This document shows positions 16,287-24,971 of a stretch of DNA of 64,000 nucleotides, piece after piece (position 1 is the first letter of the stretch; every line of letters begins with the position of its first letter). The stretch covers positions 154,444-218,443 of the forward strand of contig JAHDBN010000002.1 of assembly GCA_020630335.1 (NCBI GenBank), read 5' to 3'. The notes under the pieces were generated by a model. The model was not told the DNA's origin, searched no databases, and saw nothing but the letters and a program-made list of their open reading frames with translations. A program made the position numbers and the translations under genes. Source of the stretch: Bacteriovoracaceae bacterium. GTDB lineage: Bacteria; Bdellovibrionota; Bacteriovoracia; Bacteriovoracales; Bacteriovoracaceae.

Positions 16287-17935
16287 ATCTTAAACCTCGC
16301 TTCGAGACTACCTTGATTGGGTTTAGCTTTTATATCTAAAGAGTTTAAACCCTTAGATCTTAGTTGAGATTCTAGTGATAAAATATCAGGACTATCACAT
16401 TGAGAAAATCTAGTAGTTACCTGTCCATCGTAGTCATCAATGTATTCCATGAGTTCACACTTGGTGTTAACGTCATTTAAAATTTTAAAAAGTCCTACCA
16501 GGCCTTTAGTATTTGTGTGAGATTCAATACTCTTGATCCCTTTTTTGAGATCTTTAATTTTATTTTGAATCTTCTTTAATAACACTTCGGGCTTTTTGTT
16601 AATCCCTGAAATTTCGGCTTTAGAAAATCCTAAAGCTGCATTACTTAATTTTGATTTAACGCTTTTGGTAATTTTCTTTTCACTTTTGCTTAATTGCATA
16701 GAGTTGATTAAAAACCCTAAACTAAAAAATAAGCATAAAAGAAAAGTTCTAATTCCTACAAAACTTAAAGAGTGAACCGGAATATCTTCATTGGTTGTAT
16801 TAGAATACTCACCAGTTAAGAAGTTATTATTTCCTTGTTTATTAGTATAATAACTTTTTAAAGCATTAACATTAGCGAAACTTGCGTATTCAAATCTCTC
16901 TAAAGGAATTGACTCAAAACTATTTTGAAAGTCTTGCAAGAAATCTACAGGCTTTTGTAGTTTTTCAGTCAAATAGTTTTCTATGTTTTTAACTTTAGAA
17001 GTTCCTCCACAAATATAAATCTTTGAAATCTCTACTTGCTGATTAACCCTCAAAGCAAGTTCTGCTCTTTTGTAATCAGTAATAAACCCTGAAATACATT
17101 GATTCATCTTATGGGAGAATTCTTTTTGTTTTTGGTCAACTTCATCATATTGATTAGAAGTAAGATAAAAAGCATTATTATGTTTGAATTCAATGGCCTT
17201 ATCAATGTCTACATCATATTGAGACATAATCATTTCATTGATATCTTCCCCACCAAAAAATGTAACACTATAACTTAAGAGTTCATTATTTTTAAAGAAG
17301 TAAGCCGTTGATTTAGAATGCCCAAGATCGATAATAGCAAACGGCTCATTATGAAGAGGTTTTTTTGAATTTCTAATGAATTGATCCCAAGAGGACACTT
17401 CTGTTACTAAATACGTAGGAAGTGCTTTTTGCTCTTTTAGATAATCATTAAAAATCTCAAAATTCGATTTTGGAATATAGCTGCTAATACTCTTAAAACC
17501 TTTTTCAGATTTTCGTAAAGAGTTTGCTAAATGTACCTCACTAAGTGTGTAGGGGATGTCTTCTTCAAGTTGAAATGGAACCATCGCTTCAGCTTTTTTC
17601 TTTTGCTTTACTGGAACTTCAACAAAACGAGAACTACATAAATGTTGTGGGCATTGAAAAATAACTTTTGTATGAGGAGGAATAGCCTCTAAATACTTTT
17701 TAACAGATTTGATTTGATACTTTAGATAAGGAAGTTTTTCATAAAACTTTAGCTCTTTATCTTTAGCACTTTTTGCATTCGCCACACGCTCATGAACTTC
17801 TTGAATATTTTCGATCATTCGATCTTGATCTAAAATAAACTCAAACTTATTAACGTGTTTAACTTTTTTCTTTTCTAGTCTCGATTCAACGACTTTGGTC
17901 GAGTACGATCCCAAATCTATAGTAACTACTAACAT
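16283..17935 (-). CDS. gspL: Type II secretion platform protein GspL
   Basis: A 550-residue protein. Residues 1 to about 380 form the cytoplasmic actin-like ASKHA fold (MLVVTIDLGSYSTKVVES, FAIIDLGHSKSTAYFF, IYICGGTSKVKNIENYL). A transmembrane helix follows at about 402-420 (FLLCLFFSLGFLINS), then a periplasmic domain with a coiled coil. GspL recruits the GspE ATPase to the membrane. The actin-like phosphate loops are better kept than in many GspL proteins and recall PilM, but the fused membrane and periplasmic domains and the operon position make it GspL. The gene sits 24 bp after gspK. Confidence 0.9.
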   Translation of the reverse strand: MLVVTIDLGSYSTKVVESRLEKKKVKHVNKFEFILDQDRMIENIQEVHERVANAKSAKDKELKFYEKLPYLKYQIKSVKKYLEAIPPHTKVIFQCPQHLCSSRFVEVPVKQKKKAEAMVPFQLEEDIPYTLSEVHLANSLRKSEKGFKSISSYIPKSNFEIFNDYLKEQKALPTYLVTEVSSWDQFIRNSKKPLHNEPFAIIDLGHSKSTAYFFKNNELLSYSVTFFGGEDINEMIMSQYDVDIDKAIEFKHNNAFYLTSNQYDEVDQKQKEFSHKMNQCISGFITDYKRAELALRVNQQVEISKIYICGGTSKVKNIENYLTEKLQKPVDFLQDFQNSFESIPLERFEYASFANVNALKSYYTNKQGNNNFLTGEYSNTTNEDIPVHSLSFVGIRTFLLCLFFSLGFLINSMQLSKSEKKITKSVKSKLSNAALGFSKAEISGINKKPEVLLKKIQNKIKDLKKGIKSIESHTNTKGLVGLFKILNDVNTKCELMEYIDDYDGQVTTRFSQCDSPDILSLESQLRSKGLNSLDIKAKPNQGSLEARFKI

Positions 17936-17959
17936 AGTAATAGGATAACCAAAAGATTT

Positions 17960-19354
17960 CTAATTTACGAATATTTCAAGAACTTTTGGTCTAGTGTAAT
18001 TAAACTCTTCTTTCTTAGGTTTACTTGTAGAATTGTTACTTTGCCCCGAGGATTGTCCTCCTCCAGTCGTTGTTTTAGCACCTGGAGTTGTTTTAGCTTT
18101 TTTAGGAGGTTTTTCCTTTCTGGGAATAGAAACAATCGCATTAATGGTGTATTTCGCATTCTGAAAGACCCCAGTAGATGTAATTTGAAATAACTCAGAT
18201 TCTATTCCAAAAACAATACCAGCGTTTTTCAGTATGGTAATTTTGTCATCAAAATCGCTTTCAACGATCCAGTCTTTATCAAGAAAATATCTCTTTAACT
18301 CCTCATCAGAGTTAAATAAAAGATCAGGATTTTCTTGTTTCTCTTGCCTAAAAGTCTTGATGTTTTCTTCTGTCATGTCAGGTGCAATCAAGTTAAGCCA
18401 AGCATCTGAGATGGTATTAACATTAATCACCATTTTTCCATGAACTGTGATTTCATTTTTAACTAATTCTATTAACTCATCATTCCAAGCGGGGAGAAGA
18501 TTCATTTCAGACAGACTTGTCATGGGAGCATGCTTAGGTGTGATTCCCGCTTTTTCAAATTCAGATTGTACCTGAGTTGAAAGAGGCCCAATATCTTCAC
18601 CTTCATCAAGTAAGTAATATTTTATATTTGCGATAAGTTCATCTATATCTATGCCGCTGTACTGACTTCTAAAGTCTTCATCGTTTTCCATTTTTCGATT
18701 AATAGCATTCTCGATAAGTTCTTTAAGTCTTGTTTCTAATTCTTTAAATTGATCAGGCTTTTGATTTTGTGGATCATTTGGGTCGTTAGGATCATTAGGA
18801 TTTGCAGTACCTTGATTGGCGTTTGGATTAGCTTGTGGGTTTTGAGTATTGCCTCCAAATTTTTTCTTAAACAAATCTCTATATTCCTTAGCTGAAGTTA
18901 AAATCATACTATTAAGATTTATTTTATTAGCATAACTTGAAATATTTGTATTTATCTCTCCTTCCATCAGAAGGCCTTCTTTAACTTCCTCAATAGCACT
19001 TTTTTCTAAAAGTCCCATTCCTTCAATAATTTCTAAGTTCAATGGAAGTGGTTGGTTCCAAACCATATTAATGAGTTCAGCTGGAACAGCAGATCTTAAG
19101 TTAGGATTTTCATTAAGATAATTTAAAATATTTTGATAGATTTCTAATTGAATAAGGGAAAGGTGGAGCCCAGACTCGGCATTTAGGCGTGCTTGATATT
19201 TTCCAGTAGTGTTAAATGCTTTGATTTTATTAACAGTAGTTTCAAACTTAAATGAAAACATTAACAAAGAAAGCAAAGTAATAGTAGAGATGACCATTAA
19301 CATGGCCACGCCTTGGTTATTCATTTTCTTTATTTTTTTATTTAGAAAAATCAT
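17960..19354 (-). CDS. gspK: Type II secretion minor pseudopilin GspK
   Basis: A 464-residue large minor pseudopilin. The ATG at 19354 is preceded by AGGGAAG, giving a 15-residue leader that ends NNQG, the prepilin peptidase site, followed by VAMLMVISTITLLSLL. GspK lacks Glu at position +5, as is normal for this subunit, and caps the pseudopilus tip with GspI and GspJ. The two helical inserts expected of the family are present. An Asn/Pro/Asp-rich stretch with tandem NDP triplets lies at about residues 172-200, and a Ser/Gly/Thr-rich stretch at about 425-450. The start overlaps gspJ by 17 bp. Confidence 0.9.
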   Translation of the reverse strand: MIFLNKKIKKMNNQGVAMLMVISTITLLSLLMFSFKFETTVNKIKAFNTTGKYQARLNAESGLHLSLIQLEIYQNILNYLNENPNLRSAVPAELINMVWNQPLPLNLEIIEGMGLLEKSAIEEVKEGLLMEGEINTNISSYANKINLNSMILTSAKEYRDLFKKKFGGNTQNPQANPNANQGTANPNDPNDPNDPQNQKPDQFKELETRLKELIENAINRKMENDEDFRSQYSGIDIDELIANIKYYLLDEGEDIGPLSTQVQSEFEKAGITPKHAPMTSLSEMNLLPAWNDELIELVKNEITVHGKMVINVNTISDAWLNLIAPDMTEENIKTFRQEKQENPDLLFNSDEELKRYFLDKDWIVESDFDDKITILKNAGIVFGIESELFQITSTGVFQNAKYTINAIVSIPRKEKPPKKAKTTPGAKTTTGGGQSSGQSNNSTSKPKKEEFNYTRPKVLEIFVN

Positions 19355-20183
19355 CAGCTTCCCTTAAATTATACAAAGGCCATATAGGTCTAAAGATTCT
19401 TTCTATGTTTTCTTCAACGCCATAAAGATTTTTATAAGTGATTGCGACCTTCATAGCATCAACTCTTCCTTTACCATCTCCAATTTCTTTCATTGCGGTA
19501 AACTTGCCTTTATCATCATTCCAGAAACTAAACTCTAATGAGCTAACATTTTCCATAATAACTTGAGGCCTGATTTTATCAAAATCAATATCTTCATTTC
19601 TAAATGGATCTTTAAAAACAGAATATTTTACGAGATTACTTCCTAGCTCAGGAGCATCGTCACCATATTTTTCTTGATAGTATTCCTGATCTTTATCTGT
19701 AGGGTCTTCAAGAGTATAAACAACCCAATTATAAGTTGATTCTTTAGCATTTTCTAAAACTCTTCTATGAGAGCCTGTGAAGAACTCAAAAGAGGTTTTA
19801 TTATCTTTAAACCTTGGAATTGGAATCCAATCTTCATTGGGAGAGAAGAACAAGGGATTATTATAATATTTTTCGTTAATCACTCTTTGTAATTTTTCAT
19901 TTAATTGGAAAAGAGGATCATCTCTATCTTGAGTTTTAATTGAAAGTGACTTCATATCAAAGCGATCTGAAAAATAAAGAGGTGAGTAAATTTGAGAAAA
20001 ATCCCATTCTATCATATTTAAAGCAGAATATATTCTTAGTTTGTCTTCATCTTCAGATGTTACAGATTCTTTGATTTTATAACTATCTTTAGTTCCTTGA
20101 ATAATAGAGATAGTTATCAGAGATAATAAAGTCACTGATATTAAAACTTCTAAAAGAGAAAAACCTTTTGTTGTATTTTTCAT
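19338..20183 (-). CDS. gspJ: Type II secretion minor pseudopilin GspJ
   Basis: A 281-residue pseudopilin with the class-III leader MKNTTKG ahead of FSLLEVLISVTLLSLI, with Glu at +5. The C-terminal beta-rich domain fits GspJ in size (about 240 residues), and SLEFSFWNDD is a typical GspJ segment. It forms the tip complex with GspI and GspK. It starts directly after the gspI stop. Confidence 0.9.
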   Translation of the reverse strand: MKNTTKGFSLLEVLISVTLLSLITISIIQGTKDSYKIKESVTSEDEDKLRIYSALNMIEWDFSQIYSPLYFSDRFDMKSLSIKTQDRDDPLFQLNEKLQRVINEKYYNNPLFFSPNEDWIPIPRFKDNKTSFEFFTGSHRRVLENAKESTYNWVVYTLEDPTDKDQEYYQEKYGDDAPELGSNLVKYSVFKDPFRNEDIDFDKIRPQVIMENVSSLEFSFWNDDKGKFTAMKEIGDGKGRVDAMKVAITYKNLYGVEENIERIFRPIWPLYNLREADDFSK

Positions 20184-20759
20184 TTACGGCCCTCCTTGAG
20201 AAGGAGCGCTTGGAACTGAAGGTAAATTAAATTGAATTTTGTATTGAGAGTTTCTTAAAAAACTAGATAGAAAATATTCTTGGCCTGTTTGCTCGTTTCT
20301 AACAGTTACTCTGACTTGCCATAAGGCCTTTTTGATGTTTTTTTGAAACTCTTTTAACAAAAGCTTCATGGCTTGAGTTTGTTTGTTTTGTCCTTCCTCT
20401 CCCTCATCTTCTTCTCCACCACCAGTAAATGAATTCATTAAAGACTCAGGGATTTCAAGAGGGAGAAATTCAAGAGCAAATCTATAATCTTTATAAGCTT
20501 CTTGTTCGAATTTCTTAAATTCAAGTTTGGATAATAAACTTTCTTTTAAAGGAGGAGGAGAGAATAAAATATCATTAATAGTATTTTCAGCTAAATTATG
20601 AAGAATAAGTTCCTCATCCATTTTTTGAGAATCTAAAATATTATCAGATTGAGAGCTTAAAAAGACCGTAAAGAAAATAAAAAATAAAGAAGTTGCTATA
20701 AGAACTTCTAATAAAGATAATCCTTTCTGATTAATCTCTTTCTTTGTTCCAGTTCTCAT
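20184..20759 (-). CDS. gspI: Type II secretion minor pseudopilin GspI
   Basis: The start is placed at ATG 20759 because AAAGAGA lies just upstream. Two earlier ATGs in the same frame (20837, 20780) have no ribosome site and would make the leader unusually long. The protein is then 191 residues with leader MRTGTKKEINQKG and hydrophobic helix LSLLEVLIATSLFFIFF (Glu at +5). An acidic Gly/Glu-rich loop lies at about residues 115-130. The start lies 29 bp inside gspH, in a different frame, so translation is probably coupled. Confidence 0.88.
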   Translation of the reverse strand: MRTGTKKEINQKGLSLLEVLIATSLFFIFFTVFLSSQSDNILDSQKMDEELILHNLAENTINDILFSPPPLKESLLSKLEFKKFEQEAYKDYRFALEFLPLEIPESLMNSFTGGGEEDEGEEGQNKQTQAMKLLLKEFQKNIKKALWQVRVTVRNEQTGQEYFLSSFLRNSQYKIQFNLPSVPSAPSQGGP

Positions 20760-21393
20760 AGATCTCTTTTGTTTTTTCATAGATAGTATTATCGTATTGT
20801 TCAGGAAGAATTTCTCCAATTGTATAATAATCTTCATAAATTCTATCTCTAAAAGCTTCTACTTGAAGAGTGACTATCTCTTCAAAGCTCGCAAGTACTA
20901 TTAAAGCTTCATCTTGATGTCCTGTTGGATAAAAGTAAATAGAAGCTTCTCCTTCAACCACTAAATCTTTGGATAAAGAAGTTGCGACTCCAGAAAGTTG
21001 TATGTCTGGATTTAATTCTCTCACTTGATCTTGAAATTCTTCTACAGGGATAAATCCTTTTTCAGTATTGGATTTTTTAGATTCGTACGCTTCTTTTTCT
21101 TTTTTATCTAAGCGATCAAGATCAACATATTCAGGCAAGAGTAGGTTGGCATGATCACTGGCTTCAACAGTGTATTCAATAACATCACCAGAAAGATTAA
21201 GCTTTAATCTTACAACTTTATTTCTGATGATGGCTTCACTTTTACAAAACTTAACGGCCCTTGAAATATCTTCAATTGCTGTTTCTAATTTTTCTCTATC
21301 TCCAGCTGCTTTTCCCGCAACAAACCCTAGTGATAAACCTAGGATAAGCATCGCGATAAGAATCTCGAGTAGAGAAAAACCAGATTTATTCAA
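20731..21393 (-). CDS. gspH: Type II secretion minor pseudopilin GspH
   Basis: A 220-residue pseudopilin with leader MNKSG and helix FSLLEILIAMLILGLSLGF (Glu at +5), followed by the GspH domain, including the AVKFCKSEAIIRNKVVRLKLNL segment that marks GspH/FimT proteins. It begins 2 bp after gspG. The C-terminus is longer than in enterobacterial GspH. Confidence 0.9.
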   Translation of the reverse strand: MNKSGFSLLEILIAMLILGLSLGFVAGKAAGDREKLETAIEDISRAVKFCKSEAIIRNKVVRLKLNLSGDVIEYTVEASDHANLLLPEYVDLDRLDKKEKEAYESKKSNTEKGFIPVEEFQDQVRELNPDIQLSGVATSLSKDLVVEGEASIYFYPTGHQDEALIVLASFEEIVTLQVEAFRDRIYEDYYTIGEILPEQYDNTIYEKTKEIYENWNKERD

Positions 21394-21395
21394 GA

Positions 21396-21821
21396 TTACA
21401 TATCCTCTGAACTTATATCAGCATCTTCACCCTCTCCACCTTCAGCTCCATCGTTTCCTAGAGATTTAATAGTGTAAGATCTTCCATCTGATTCATAAAT
21501 AAAGTCATATTCCCAAGCATCAACAGGCACTTCATCTCCATCCATATAACCACCCGGTCTATATCTTTTACATTCTGAACCTGATGGTTTTTCTACTAAT
21601 GCTAGTAATCCTTGTTCTGTAGTTGGGTATCTATTGCAATGCCTTCTAAAGTCATTCAAAGGGCCTTTGAATCCTTTTATTTGGTTAATCGTTGCGTTGA
21701 TTCTACCTTCGGCTAATTGGCCCATTAAATTTCCACCAACAAATCCGGCAACAATACCAAGTAATGCGATAGCGATTAAGATCTCTAATAGAGAGAAACC
21801 TTTCTGGTTAACGTTCTTCAT
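21396..21821 (-). CDS. gspG: Type II secretion major pseudopilin GspG
   Basis: A 141-residue main pseudopilus subunit with leader MKNVNQKG, then FSLLEILIAIALLGIVAGFVGG. The family signature RYPTTEQGLLALVEKP and the C-terminal WEYDFIYESDGRSYTIKSLGNDG (calcium-site region) are clear. An acidic tail of about 15 residues follows. GspG polymerises into the piston-like pseudopilus. AAAGGAG precedes the ATG. Confidence 0.95.
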   Translation of the reverse strand: MKNVNQKGFSLLEILIAIALLGIVAGFVGGNLMGQLAEGRINATINQIKGFKGPLNDFRRHCNRYPTTEQGLLALVEKPSGSECKRYRPGGYMDGDEVPVDAWEYDFIYESDGRSYTIKSLGNDGAEGGEGEDADISSEDM

Positions 21822-21836
21822 TTATTTCTCCTTTTA

Positions 21837-23045
21837 TTAATTCAGTTTATTTAGTTCCATTAAAGGAATAACGACTGAGAATATAATTAATCCAACTGCA
21901 CCACCCATTCCAATCATCATGATTGGCTCAATAACTGCAGTAAGTCCGTTGAGTTTTGACTCAACCTGATCTTCATAATTTTCAGAAATAATTTCTAACA
22001 TAGGTTCTAATTCACCAGTTTTTTCACCTAGAGAAATCATATAAGTTACCATAGTAGGGAAGTGGCCTGATTTGGCTAATGGCCCTGCCATTGAAGAACC
22101 TTCAGAAACTGAAATTCTAGATTCTTCAACATTATCTTTCATCCAAACATTAGGAATAAGATTTTTTACAATATTCATGGCCGCTAAAATTGGAACTCCT
22201 GAATTGAGGAGTGTTCCAAGAGTAGAGCAAAATCTACTCACGTTAATCATTTTTATGAGATTTCCCATAATAGGAAGTTTTAACTGAAGAGCATGCCATC
22301 TTCTTTGACCAGACTCAGATGCGATATAACTTTTTACTAAAACAACTGTTCCGATAATTGTGATAATAACTAGCCACCAGTAATTTTGAAGAAACTCTGA
22401 GATCGCGATAGTTGCTTTAGTTAGACCTGGTAATTCTTTTTTAGCAGATTTAAACATTTTAGCAATCTGTGGAATAACCATAATGAAAATAAGCATAATC
22501 ATTGAGAAGCCAGCAAGAGTAATAATGATCGGATACGTCATCGCTCCAACGATTTTATTTTTTAATTTCACTTGAGCTTCAGTGAATTCAGCAAGTCTCA
22601 CTAAAACCACATCCAGGGTTCCTGAAGCTTCTCCTGCTTCAACCATATTACAATAAACATTATCAAAAATTTTAGGATGATCTCCTAGTGCTTTTGCTAA
22701 AGAAGACCCTTCATTTACTTTTGCTTTTACATCGGCCAGAACAACTCTTAATTGATCACTTTCGACTTGATCAATTAATGCTTGTAAGGATTCAACAATT
22801 TGAATTCTTGCTTTTACTAGAGTTGAAAGCTGCCTAGTCATTAAAGCGAGTTCATTAACATTTACTTTTTTTGAGGTTAAAAAAGAGCTTCCTCCGGACT
22901 TCCCGGCCTTCTTTTCTTTTATCGAAACAAGCATGACTCCCATGCTTTTGATTCTTTGTTTCGCAACCAGTTCAGATTCACAATTAATCGTGTCTTTGAC
23001 ATCTTGTCCTGATTTGTTAATTCCTTTATAAGCGTAAATAGGCAT
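21837..23045 (-). CDS. gspF: Type II secretion inner-membrane protein GspF
   Basis: A 402-residue polytopic protein with two T2SSF domains (about 70-195 and 275-395) and three transmembrane helices (about 170-192, 220-240 and 370-395). MPIYAYKGINKSGQ and LMTRQLSTLVKARI are standard. GspF is the core of the platform that works with the GspE ATPase. A 125-bp A/T-rich gap separates it from gspE, the only real gap in the operon. That gap has TTGACT on the minus strand near 23105 but no clear -10, so an internal promoter is possible but weak. No good ribosome site precedes the ATG. Confidence 0.95.
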   Translation of the reverse strand: MPIYAYKGINKSGQDVKDTINCESELVAKQRIKSMGVMLVSIKEKKAGKSGGSSFLTSKKVNVNELALMTRQLSTLVKARIQIVESLQALIDQVESDQLRVVLADVKAKVNEGSSLAKALGDHPKIFDNVYCNMVEAGEASGTLDVVLVRLAEFTEAQVKLKNKIVGAMTYPIIITLAGFSMIMLIFIMVIPQIAKMFKSAKKELPGLTKATIAISEFLQNYWWLVIITIIGTVVLVKSYIASESGQRRWHALQLKLPIMGNLIKMINVSRFCSTLGTLLNSGVPILAAMNIVKNLIPNVWMKDNVEESRISVSEGSSMAGPLAKSGHFPTMVTYMISLGEKTGELEPMLEIISENYEDQVESKLNGLTAVIEPIMMIGMGGAVGLIIFSVVIPLMELNKLN

Positions 23046-23170
23046 AGAATATATTCTAAGGCCTATTGAATAAAAATATAAGAAAAATTAGGTTAAAAGT
23101 ATTTTAAGTCAAAGTTAGTTTTTTATAAATATTATTTAAAATCGAAACTTTTAGTTTTTTTAAGAGTATT

Positions 23171-24958
23171 TTAGTGTTCGTCTTCGTAGTTGATTGCTCT
23201 AACGACTTCATCAATAGAAGTAATTCCACTTAAAATTTTACTAAGAGCATCTTTTCTAAGAGTAACCATTCCTTCTTCAACTGCTTTTTTCTTAATAACC
23301 GAGGAATCTGCTTTTTCTAAGATAAGTGATCTGATCTCATCTGAGATCATTAATAATTCAGATACACATGTTCTTCCTGAATATCCAGAACTATTACATT
23401 TCGGACATCCAACAGCATCATAAACTTGAGCATCAGTAGGAAGAGTTTTTATTCCAAGAATTTCTTTTTGATAATCAGTTACTTCAACTGGAGTTTTGCA
23501 ATCATCACATAAAACTCTTATTAGTCTTTGAGCTAGTACTCCAATTAATGAAGATGAAATTAAAAATGGCTGAACTCCCATATCAATTAATCTTGTAGGA
23601 GCTGATGCTGAATCGTTAGTGTGAAGAGTAGATAAAACAAAGTGACCAGTGAGTGAGGCGTTAATGGCCATCTCTGCAGTTTCTTGATCTCTTGTTTCCC
23701 CAACCATGATAACATCAGGGTTTTGTCTTAAAATAGATCTTAGTGCCTTACCAAATGAAAGATCAATCTTGTGATTTACTTGTATCTGGGAGATACCTTG
23801 CATTTCATACTCTACAGGATCTTCAACAGTAATAATCATTTTATCTGGGGTATTAATTTTTGATAAAATAGCAAATAGAGTAGTTGTTTTTCCATGACCC
23901 GTTGGCCCAGTAACGTAGAGAACTCCGTGTTTTCTTTTTGAAAGTTCCTCTAGATTATCAAGAACTTGTCCATGAAATCCTAATGCTTTTAATTCAAGCA
24001 CTGTATTATTTTTTTCAAGAACCCTCATAACGATTCTTTCACCATTTTGAACGGGTGTAGTACTTAAACGTATATCAATATCTTTACCAGCAATCTTTAT
24101 TTTGATCCTACCATCTTGAGGTAATCTCTTCTCAGCAATATCTAACTTTGCCATAACTTTAACTCTTGAGCTTACAGCTGCATGTGTTTTCTTAGGTTGA
24201 CGTAAGATTTCTTTCATTACCCCGTTTACTCTAAATCTATAAACAACATCTTTCTCATATGGCTCAATATGAATATCAGAAGCTTTTTCTTTTACTGCTC
24301 TAAAAATAAATGAATTCACAAAACGAATAACAGGCGCTTCATCAGCGGTTGCGTCTAAAATATCAATTGGTCCATCTAGATCAAGAGTTTCATCAAATTC
24401 ATCTTCAATAGAATCAACTAAATTTGAAGTTGCTCTTTCATAAACTCTATTGATTGCTTCATTAATTTTTATAGGATGTGAAATAACGATTTTAATATCT
24501 TTTTGAAAAATACTAGCAAGATCATTAACAATATTTTCTTTGAATGGATCTGCCATAACCACTGTTACTTGATAATCAGTTTCAAAAATAGGGATAAGCT
24601 CATGTTGCTTGGCATAGTTAATAGGAATATCTCTAACGACTTCAGGATCAATCTCATCAATCTTAATATCGCTTGTATAAGGGATATTCATTTGTTGGCA
24701 AACAACTTTTACAATATCGTTTGGATTAATATAGTTTTTCTTTAAAAGAATCTCACCTAATAAGCCAGCTTCAGGATCTTCTTTTTGAATTTGAAGTGCT
24801 TCTTCTAATTGATCATTAGTAAGAGTCGTATGTTTAACAAGCAGCTCACCAATTCTAAGCTTGTTTGCTTGAGCATAAATTTCAGGAGTAATAATATCCT
24901 GTGAAGTTCTTTGCTTTACTGCTGGAATGTCTGGTGGTCCTTGTTGATCGTTAGCCAT
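23171..24958 (-). CDS. gspE: Type II secretion ATPase GspE
   Basis: A 595-residue secretion ATPase. The N-terminal MshEN/GspE-N domain covers about 35-180 and the ATPase core about 205-575. Walker A is GPTGHGKT (351-358), with His where nearly all family members have Ser, and K357 retained. The Asp box lies in ITVEDPVEYEM, Walker B in QNPDVIMVGETRD (412-424), and the His box in LSTLHTND. A four-cysteine zinc module is formed by C484, C487, C518 and C521. It drives pseudopilus assembly at the cytoplasmic face through GspL and GspF. Confidence 0.96.
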   Translation of the reverse strand: MANDQQGPPDIPAVKQRTSQDIITPEIYAQANKLRIGELLVKHTTLTNDQLEEALQIQKEDPEAGLLGEILLKKNYINPNDIVKVVCQQMNIPYTSDIKIDEIDPEVVRDIPINYAKQHELIPIFETDYQVTVVMADPFKENIVNDLASIFQKDIKIVISHPIKINEAINRVYERATSNLVDSIEDEFDETLDLDGPIDILDATADEAPVIRFVNSFIFRAVKEKASDIHIEPYEKDVVYRFRVNGVMKEILRQPKKTHAAVSSRVKVMAKLDIAEKRLPQDGRIKIKIAGKDIDIRLSTTPVQNGERIVMRVLEKNNTVLELKALGFHGQVLDNLEELSKRKHGVLYVTGPTGHGKTTTLFAILSKINTPDKMIITVEDPVEYEMQGISQIQVNHKIDLSFGKALRSILRQNPDVIMVGETRDQETAEMAINASLTGHFVLSTLHTNDSASAPTRLIDMGVQPFLISSSLIGVLAQRLIRVLCDDCKTPVEVTDYQKEILGIKTLPTDAQVYDAVGCPKCNSSGYSGRTCVSELLMISDEIRSLILEKADSSVIKKKAVEEGMVTLRKDALSKILSGITSIDEVVRAINYEDEH

Positions 24959-24971
24959 AACTAATTATATT

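Noticed and set aside
16283..17935. Type IV pilus PilM rather than GspL
   Set aside because: The actin-like part resembles PilM, but a fused membrane helix and periplasmic domain and position between gspK and gspM identify GspL.
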